A DNA stretch of 48,243 bases from Candidatus Sulfobium mesophilum. GTDB lineage: Bacteria > Nitrospirota > Thermodesulfovibrionia > Thermodesulfovibrionales > UBA6898. Positions 42,659-48,243 of the stretch are shown piece after piece. A model generated the notes under the pieces. It saw only the letters and a list, made by a program, of their open reading frames with translations, did no database searches and had not been told where the DNA came from. The stretch lies in contig OUUY01000002.1 of assembly GCA_900302705.1 (NCBI GenBank), positions 1 to 48,243 on the forward strand. The letters are read 5' to 3'. The first letter of the stretch is position 1, and the number at the start of each line of letters is the position of its first letter. Made by a program: the position numbers and the translations under genes.

Positions 42659-43876
42659 TTATTTGAACTGTGCGTGATATTCCTTCACTTTCCTAGCGAA
42701 TTCTTTTCCGAATTCATAGCACTTCTGGTCGTCCTCGGGCGCAGGCCTGTAGAGCGCTTCCACACCCGGCTCAACGGTCTGAAGCTTCATTGCCTTCAGC
42801 CATTCATAGGCCTCCTTGACTGCTCCGCCGCCCCAGCCGTAGCTACCGAAGGCACCGGTAATCCTATCTTTGGGCCTGAGACCGGCAACATGCTGAAGGA
42901 ACTCAGCCACAGATGGGAACATCTTATTGTTAAGTGTAGGTGTTCCTATCAATGCCCCTCTGGCCTTCCAGAATTCTTTGATTGCGATAGACATCGGAGT
43001 GGCCCTGAGTTTGATGACCTTGCAGTCAACTCCCTCCTCTCTTATGCCGCGCATGAGGGGTAAAGTCATCATCTCCGTACTATGCCACATCGTGTCGTAG
43101 ATAACGGCTACGCTAAGGTTTGACTTTCCCGTGGCCATATCCATGTACATATTGAGGACCTTGCCGGGATCCCGCCTCCAGATGATGCCATGGTCCGGCG
43201 CGATCATCTCAATTTCGAGTCCCAGTTTCTGGATCTCGGCAACTTTATTTTTGATGATATTTCCGAAGGGCATCAAAATATTTGCGTAATAGTCGATAAC
43301 GGAGTCTTCAAGCTCTGAGATGGACGCGCATTCTATGAATTCATCATCGAACCTCGCAGAAGTTGCAAGGTGCTGTCCGAAACCGTCCTGGCTTATGAGG
43401 ATCTTGTCCTCTTTTAAATACGTCATCATAGAGTCGGGCCAGTGGAGCATCGGGGTTTCTATGAAAAGGAGATTGCGCTTGCCGATGTTGAGGACATCGC
43501 CCGTTTTTACGGTCTTGATATTCCAGGAAGAAATGTCGAAAAATCGTGCTATACCCTTCTTGCCTTTCTCTGTTATATAAATCGTCGCGTTGGGTGCAAA
43601 GGCCATTATTCTGTCCAGACTGGTGGCATGGTCGTTTTCGATATGGTTTATGATGACGTACTCTATCTTTGAGGGGTGTATCAGCTGGGATACGTTATCA
43701 AGCATAATCTCGCTGAAGTCGTGTTTGACGGTGTCCAGAAGCGTTATCTTCTCGTCAAGGATCAGGTAATTGTTATATGTCGTTCCGTTGGGAGTCATGT
43801 ACCCGTGAAAGTCCCTCACTGCCCAGTCAATTGCCCCGACCCAGTAAATGTCCGGTTTTATAAGTGTTGCGTTCAT
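42659..43876 (-). CDS. fprA: A-type flavodiiron protein (FprA/ROO-like)
   Basis: A 405-residue flavodiiron protein, which reduces oxygen to water or nitric oxide to nitrous oxide in anaerobes. The metallo-beta-lactamase-like domain carries diiron ligands H78, E80, D82 and H83 (NHIENDHATS), a further His in ETPMLHWPDSMM, Asp in SQDGFGQH and His in APDHGIIWR. The flavodoxin domain begins near residue 255 (VIYDTMWHSTEMM). There is no C-terminal rubredoxin domain, so an external rubredoxin or a rubrerythrin-type partner is expected. I start at ATG 43876, with AGGAGG 4 bases upstream. An extended -10 (TGATATAAT) lies at 43930-43938. Confidence 0.94.
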   Translation of the reverse strand: MNATLIKPDIYWVGAIDWAVRDFHGYMTPNGTTYNNYLILDEKITLLDTVKHDFSEIMLDNVSQLIHPSKIEYVIINHIENDHATSLDRIMAFAPNATIYITEKGKKGIARFFDISSWNIKTVKTGDVLNIGKRNLLFIETPMLHWPDSMMTYLKEDKILISQDGFGQHLATSARFDDEFIECASISELEDSVIDYYANILMPFGNIIKNKVAEIQKLGLEIEMIAPDHGIIWRRDPGKVLNMYMDMATGKSNLSVAVIYDTMWHSTEMMTLPLMRGIREEGVDCKVIKLRATPMSIAIKEFWKARGALIGTPTLNNKMFPSVAEFLQHVAGLRPKDRITGAFGSYGWGGGAVKEAYEWLKAMKLQTVEPGVEALYRPAPEDDQKCYEFGKEFARKVKEYHAQFK

Positions 43877-43929
43877 TTCGCCTCCTAATATCTGTTGTGG
43901 CAAGTCATGATAAATTCAGCCTTTGTAAG

Positions 43930-43938
43930 ATTATATCA
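43930..43938 (-). promoter_or_regulatory. Extended -10 promoter of the flavodiiron protein gene
   Basis: TGATATAAT on the minus strand (TGnTATAAT) lies about 53 bases before ATG 43876. The -35 region is poor. Confidence 0.5.
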
Positions 43939-44009
43939 AAAGAAGGGGCTCCAGGCTATCAGTTCAGGAAATGTTATTCGTTAATCCGGAAGTGCGGCAA
44001 TACATATTT

Positions 44010-46685
44010 TCAGGAGCGCGTGAGAGTTTTCCTTAGCTCATCAGCAAAGAAAAGCAGGAATGCAAAAGGCAGAAGGATAAGCCATATATGCAATGAAATG
44101 GGAGCGGATGAAAATATACTGTTTCCCCAGGGAGTATAAACGATGAAAAGTTGAAGACAAAGTTCAAAGCCTATACCCATGAAGATCATCCGATTCTTCA
44201 GAAGTCCTAGCCCAAATACTGATTCTCCCGATGACCTGCACGCAAAGACATTACCAGCCTGTGATATTACGATAGCGGTCAGGCAGGCTGTTGTGGCCTG
44301 CATATAGAGGATATTGTCAGGCTGAAGCATGGTCCCCCAGTGCCAACCCCCTTCGTACATAACATAGAAAAACCCGAACATGCATGCCACTGCCTCGATA
44401 GGACCGAGAAATAAGTAAGCGCGGGAAATGACTGAAAAATCAAGGAGTCTTTTATCCCTGCTTCTTGGCGGCTGCTTCATGACAGAAGGCGTCGGTCTTT
44501 CCGTTCCGAGCGCCAGCGCAGGAAGCATGTCCGTGCCGAGGTCAACCGCCAGGATCTGCATGATTGTAAGCGGCAGGGGAATCTTTAGAAGGATATAGGC
44601 AAGATAGGGCACAGCCTCCGGTATGTTTGATGTGAATATATAGGTGATGAACTTTCTTATGTTCTCATACACAGCCCTCCCTTCCTCAACCGCGCTGACG
44701 ATGGTCGCAAAATTGTCGTCAAGGAGTATCATGTCAGCGGCTTCTTTCGCAACATCTGTTCCGGCTACCCCCATTGATATACCAATATCCGCCTTCTTAA
44801 GAGCAGGCGCATCATTAACGCCGTCGCCGGTTACAGCAACCCTCTCCCCTTCTTCCTGAAGGATAGAGACGACCCTCATCTTGTGCTTTGGTGTCATGCG
44901 CGCAAAGATGAGCTCTTTTGCAGCAAGTTTTTTTCGTAATTCTCCGTCATCCATTTTCATGAACTCTGTGCCTTCGACGACTACAGCTTCTCCTCTGACA
45001 AGTTCGATCTCACGTGCAATTGCAAGGGCTGTCCTGCTGCCGTCACCGGTGATCATGATTACCTTGATGCCTGCGGCATGGCATTTTCTGATGGCATCCG
45101 GCACTTCTGGACGCGGCGGGTCCTCAAGCCCGATAAGCCCTGCGAAAACAAGATCAGCTTCAAGGGATTGCGGATCAGCAGCATGGAGGATTTCCTTTCC
45201 TGTACCCTTGTCTCTGTCTCCCTGCCCCTTATATTCCTTATACGCAAACGCCAGCACTCTTAATCCCATGTCCATGAGCTGGTGGCAGGCCTCTGTTGCC
45301 TTCTGTCTGAACATATCATCCATCTGCTGCTGAGCACCGCCCACTAATGATCTGCTGCATAAGGGCAAAATACTCTCCATTGCGCCCTTGGTGAAGACAT
45401 ACCCAATATCAGCCACCTTGCAAAGGGTTGTCATCCTTTTCCGTTCGGAGTCAAAGGGTATCTCTGCGATGCGTTGAGAGCTAATGCCCCCTATGCTTTC
45501 TCTGCCCAGCTTCAGAAGGGCTGCTTCGGTAGGATCACCTTTATATTCATTTTCAGCAAACCGTGCATTGTTGCATAAAAGCGCCGTCTGTAAAAGCATA
45601 TCACCGGCCAGCAACCCATGATCCCTTGCATCAATTACCTGATCGTCTTTCCATATTTTAGATGCGGTCATTCTGTTTTGAGTGAGAGTGCCTGTCTTGT
45701 CAGTGCATACGACCGTTACACACCCCAGTGTTTCAGCAGAAGAAAGACTCTTGATCAAGGCTTTTCTTTTCGCCATCCTCTGGCTTGCCATAGCAAGAGA
45801 AAGCGTGACTGTCGGCAGCATGCCCTCAGGGATGAGTGCGACTGTGATGCCGATGGCAAAGATGAAATTCTCCCAGAAGCTCCGCCCGATAAAAAGGCCA
45901 AGACCAAAAAAGAATATGCCTACTAGTGCTGCAATGGTTGCCACAAGGCGTGTCGCTTTTACGATTTCCTTCTGAAGAGGGCTAAGGCTGGGCTCTACGG
46001 CGCTGGTGAGATGGGCTATCCTGCCGAACTCGGTCCCCATGCCTGTTGCAAAGACGAGCGCCTTCCCTGAGCCGCTCGTTACAGCGGTTCCCGCAAAGAC
46101 AATATTGGGGCTTTCCAGAAGTTCATCCTGCGCAGGCATATGGTCCCTAAGACTGGCTTCTGACTCACCGGTGAGAGACGCATTGTTTACCTTAAGCGTC
46201 GAGCTTTCTATCAGCCTTGCGTCGGCAGGTATCATGTCTCCCTCGGCAAGCATGATGATGTCACCCGGCACTATCTCGCGCGCAGGGATCTCTTTTTCTA
46301 CTCCTTCTCTGATGGTCTGCACATACATCGGCAAAAGTTTTTTTAAGGCCTCAAGTGCCTTTTCTGCGCGGAATTCCTGGATAAAGGTGAAGACCGCGTT
46401 TATAAGAATGACGCCGATAATCGCGCCGCCGAGTGTGGACATTCCTTCTCCGGGATGGAGATAGGCGGAGAGGAATGAAAGGCCGGCTCCGATCCAGAGC
46501 AATATTGCCAGAAAGTGAGTGAACTGTCCCAGGAACTTGAGGAAGAGGGGTGTCCTGGCTACAGCACTGATTTCGTTGAGGCCGTTTTCTGAAAGTCTTT
46601 TGGCGGCCTCTGCTTCCGAAAGACCATTCTCTGAACTTACGAGCTGTCTGAGGGCGTCCTCTTTCGAAAGGCTGCTAATCTTCAT
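44010..46685 (-). CDS. P2-type cation-transporting ATPase
   Basis: An 891-residue P-type ATPase with the full set of elements: N-terminal cation ATPase domain (about 10-75), TGES (172-175), PEGM in M4 (286-289) and DKTGTLT with the phosphorylated D329, then the hinge TGDGVNDAPALKKADIG. M6 carries DLGTDMLPALALG, which is closer to Na,K-ATPase-like P2C pumps than to the calcium pumps of SERCA type (NLVTDGLPA). The transported ion (Na, K, H or Ca) cannot be settled from this alone. It overlaps the 3-prime end of the universal stress protein gene by 11 bases and is expected to be translated from the same mRNA. Confidence 0.9.
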   Translation of the reverse strand: MKISSLSKEDALRQLVSSENGLSEAEAAKRLSENGLNEISAVARTPLFLKFLGQFTHFLAILLWIGAGLSFLSAYLHPGEGMSTLGGAIIGVILINAVFTFIQEFRAEKALEALKKLLPMYVQTIREGVEKEIPAREIVPGDIIMLAEGDMIPADARLIESSTLKVNNASLTGESEASLRDHMPAQDELLESPNIVFAGTAVTSGSGKALVFATGMGTEFGRIAHLTSAVEPSLSPLQKEIVKATRLVATIAALVGIFFFGLGLFIGRSFWENFIFAIGITVALIPEGMLPTVTLSLAMASQRMAKRKALIKSLSSAETLGCVTVVCTDKTGTLTQNRMTASKIWKDDQVIDARDHGLLAGDMLLQTALLCNNARFAENEYKGDPTEAALLKLGRESIGGISSQRIAEIPFDSERKRMTTLCKVADIGYVFTKGAMESILPLCSRSLVGGAQQQMDDMFRQKATEACHQLMDMGLRVLAFAYKEYKGQGDRDKGTGKEILHAADPQSLEADLVFAGLIGLEDPPRPEVPDAIRKCHAAGIKVIMITGDGSRTALAIAREIELVRGEAVVVEGTEFMKMDDGELRKKLAAKELIFARMTPKHKMRVVSILQEEGERVAVTGDGVNDAPALKKADIGISMGVAGTDVAKEAADMILLDDNFATIVSAVEEGRAVYENIRKFITYIFTSNIPEAVPYLAYILLKIPLPLTIMQILAVDLGTDMLPALALGTERPTPSVMKQPPRSRDKRLLDFSVISRAYLFLGPIEAVACMFGFFYVMYEGGWHWGTMLQPDNILYMQATTACLTAIVISQAGNVFACRSSGESVFGLGLLKNRMIFMGIGFELCLQLFIVYTPWGNSIFSSAPISLHIWLILLPFAFLLFFADELRKTLTRS

Positions 46686-47514
46686 GACGCGGCTTCAGTA
46701 TGATGAGGTCGCAGGGTGTTTCCCTCAGGACTTCTTCAACAGGGCTGCCTTTTATCAGGGTTGTCAGCAGTCCCCTTTCGCTTGCACCCATTATGATCAG
46801 GTCGTGCCGTTTAACTGCAGCTTCAATGGTTATGCTCCTTCCCGTTTTACCGGGTAAAAGTCTTCCTTCATGTTCGATCTCGTATTTTCTGAGATACTCC
46901 ATGAACCCGGCTATGTCTTTGGGGATTCTTCTTCCCCATTCATACGGAGTGAGGTGCATCTCACCATGGAAGAACTTTGTTATAGGCTTTGCTGCATGAA
47001 ATACGACCACTTTTGCATTACAGCACTCGGCCATCTTTGAAGTGAAGTAGGCCCTCTCCTTTATATGATCAATCCCTGCCTTCAGGGGGACAAGTATCTT
47101 TGTCGGATGTATCTTCCCCATATGCACGACCCTCATCAGCGCTACGGAGCAGGGCAGAATCGAAGAGAGCCTGCGTGTAACTGTACCTGAGTAGAACCTC
47201 CTTTCGATATCGCTCCTGCGGGTTGAGGCAAAGACGATATCGATCCCTTCATGCCGGGCTATTGCGCTGATCTCCTTGGTCGTCTCGCCGGTTTTTGTTA
47301 TGCTTTCGGTCTTCATTTTCAGATGCTCTGCTTCGACAAAGAGTCTATTCATCGCATCTTCGGCCCGGTTTATGTTTTCTTTCGGGGTTCCTTTTTCTGC
47401 GATAAAGCATGTAAAGAACATGGCTCCACAAGCCTTGGCAAGATGCAGAGCGTATCGTGCCGTTACCTCTGAATTAATATGTTCGTTAACAGTTGCAAGG
47501 ATCTTCTTATACAT
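46675..47514 (-). CDS. Tandem universal stress protein (two UspA domains)
   Basis: A 279-residue protein of two UspA domains. Residues 1-142 begin MYKKILATVNEHINSEVTARYALHLAKAC (in part) and include IVFASTRRSDIERR; residues 145-279 start KILVPLKAGIDHI and end with MGASERGLLTTLIKGSPVEEVL and CDLIILKP, the adenine-nucleotide-binding loop. Such proteins respond to stress or energy state. Its overlap with the cation ATPase gene suggests that it modulates ion transport. The gene has its own promoter with an inverted repeat over the -35 box (47545-47564), and the mRNA is probably leaderless. Confidence 0.88.
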   Translation of the reverse strand: MYKKILATVNEHINSEVTARYALHLAKACGAMFFTCFIAEKGTPKENINRAEDAMNRLFVEAEHLKMKTESITKTGETTKEISAIARHEGIDIVFASTRRSDIERRFYSGTVTRRLSSILPCSVALMRVVHMGKIHPTKILVPLKAGIDHIKERAYFTSKMAECCNAKVVVFHAAKPITKFFHGEMHLTPYEWGRRIPKDIAGFMEYLRKYEIEHEGRLLPGKTGRSITIEAAVKRHDLIIMGASERGLLTTLIKGSPVEEVLRETPCDLIILKPRHED

Positions 47515-47523
47515 TCTAAATCC

Positions 47524-47564
47524 AGAATAACACTGATTCAGAGGTCACGCAATTTGTTGCGTGA
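47524..47564 (-). promoter_or_regulatory. Promoter with inverted-repeat operator for the stress protein/ATPase operon
   Basis: On the minus strand TTGCGT (47547-47552) and TATTCT (47524-47529) are 17 bases apart; the -10 box ends 9 bases before ATG 47514. A perfect 8-bp inverted repeat TCACGCAA-TTTG-TTGCGTGA (47545-47564) covers the -35 box, a likely binding site for a dimeric regulator. Confidence 0.6.
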
Positions 47565-48190
47565 ATGGAGTTTCCTTGCCTTTGAGAGGATTCTCAAGGG
47601 GAGTTAATTTGGGGAGGAGGGGAACAGAAGTTTAGTACTTCACCCTGTTCTGATTGGGGCGCCTCGGCCTCATCCAGTCCTCCCCCTGTTTTAACTTACC
47701 TTTGCCAATACATACTTTGTCAACTTGAAGTTCTAATGATAAGGTATCTCCTTGCCTGCGATTTGACATCTTGGTGAGCGTTCCTGGCCAAAAAAGAGGT
47801 TTGCCGAGGGTTGATCTTCTTGGCAGCAACAAAAAGAAATCACTGAATAATCAACATGTCAAAATCAGGACTTCTTCCTGAACTCATTGATAAAAAGCGT
47901 TCTATAAGCGCTGTTTGTTAGTCACGGAAGTCGATAAGAACAAAATTACATGTTTATTGATTTATGGGACTTTCATTCTTCAGAGCCGCATGATGAACAT
48001 GTTAAAGGGCACGACCAATAACAGCGTAGGACAAGTACTGATGATGATAAGTCCGAATGTCCGACAAGAAAATCAGATTACAGCTGATGGATCAATAAAC
48101 AAAATCGCGTTATCCTGTACCCGGTGGGATTGTGCGAAGGTCCCCGAATCAGCAAAATATAGGCCGCTCTGAGGCCCAAGGAGGAATGTG
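47565..48190. other. Gene-poor region
   Basis: No gene can be supported in these 626 bases. A minus-strand frame at 47632-47832 (66 codons, ending MRPRRPNQNRVKY) and a plus-strand frame at 47915-48172 (85 codons) are open but have neither a ribosome site nor a recognisable sequence. The first may be a degenerate remnant. The region ends with the strong ribosome site AAGGAGG before the next gene. Confidence 0.4.
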
Positions 48191-48243
48191 ATGAATTCTG
48201 TGAAGCTATTTTCATTAGCATGTCTTGCATTACTTCTTTTAGT
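48191..48243 (+). CDS. Start of an exported protein (cut by the window edge)
   Basis: ATG 48191 is preceded by AAGGAGG at a proper distance. The 17 codons visible, MNSVKLFSLACLALLLL, form a typical signal peptide start (basic residue followed by a hydrophobic stretch). A Cys at residue 11 lies within the hydrophobic core rather than in a clear lipobox. The rest of the gene is outside the window. Confidence 0.65.
   Translation, partial: MNSVKLFSLACLALLLL

Noticed and set aside
47632-48172. Open frames at 47632-47832 (minus) and 47915-48172 (plus) as genes
   Set aside because: There is no ribosome site, promoter or recognisable sequence; composition looks non-coding.
1-48243. CRISPR arrays, prophage, complete insertion sequences, rRNA or tRNA genes
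   Set aside because: No regular spacer-repeat array, transposase, phage structural gene or structural RNA signature was seen anywhere in the window by reading.

Overview
The window looks like the chromosome of an anaerobic or microaerophilic Gram-negative bacterium. Outer-membrane genes (mlaA, mlaEFDC, a LpxL-type acyltransferase) stand beside oxygen-defence enzymes typical of anaerobes (rubrerythrin, a diiron flavoprotein of the FprA type) and several radical-SAM enzymes. The mixture resembles Nitrospirota or deltaproteobacterial lineages, but that placement is inference; no rRNA or tRNA gene was found. Almost all of the sequence is ordinary protein-coding DNA in short operons on both strands, with one decayed PEP-CTERM gene, one frameshifted pilin gene and dispersed REP-like inverted repeats.

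The most notable result is evidence for two selenoproteins. In the ArsS-type radical-SAM gene (22580-23545) and in a SagB/ThcOx-type twin nitroreductase gene (1048-2679), an in-frame TGA sits where relatives, as I remember them, carry cysteine. Each TGA is followed at the expected distance by a hairpin with a GG-starting apical loop, as in a bacterial SECIS. The ArsS case fits a family known to include selenoproteins, and an AhpD-like partner follows it. I do not know the SagB case as a described selenoprotein. No selA, selB, selC or selD lies in the window.

Layout. 1-451: no confident gene. 452-3997: small hypothetical gene, SagB-like selenoprotein, cytidylate-kinase-like protein, exported protein with STI1-like motifs. 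4179-7890: B12-binding radical SAM enzyme, HD-GYP protein, ferritin-like/PAS protein. 8028-11175: rnhA, peptidase-U32 tRNA-modification gene, orphan Mur ligase. 11238-12193: decayed PEP-CTERM gene. 12411-16633: AttEFGH-like ABC exporter with secreted AttH-like protein. 16779-21198: rubrerythrin, TrmB-like regulator with ilvE, PHP phosphoesterase, rsmE, nitroreductase. 21434-24116: exported acetolactate-decarboxylase-like protein, small helical protein, ArsS, AhpD-like protein. 24229-33701: pyruvate dehydrogenase E1 alpha/beta, the Mla lipid-transport genes, a TraB/GumN protein, then E2 overlapping an ADP-forming acyl-CoA synthetase alpha subunit. 34029-39741: pssA-leuA, a Lon-like protease and a lipid A acyltransferase. 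40035-42444: broken pilin gene, radical SAM/SPASM protein with flavin reductase, small Cys-rich protein. 42659-47514: fprA-like gene, P2-type cation ATPase, tandem universal stress protein. 48191-end: start of an exported protein.

A second theme is transcription. At least seven genes have a recognisable sigma70-type promoter whose -10 box ends only 6-10 bases before the start codon, with no Shine-Dalgarno sequence, which points to frequent leaderless mRNAs. The TrmB-like gene combines this with a perfect 24-bp palindrome over its start codon, a likely autoregulatory site.
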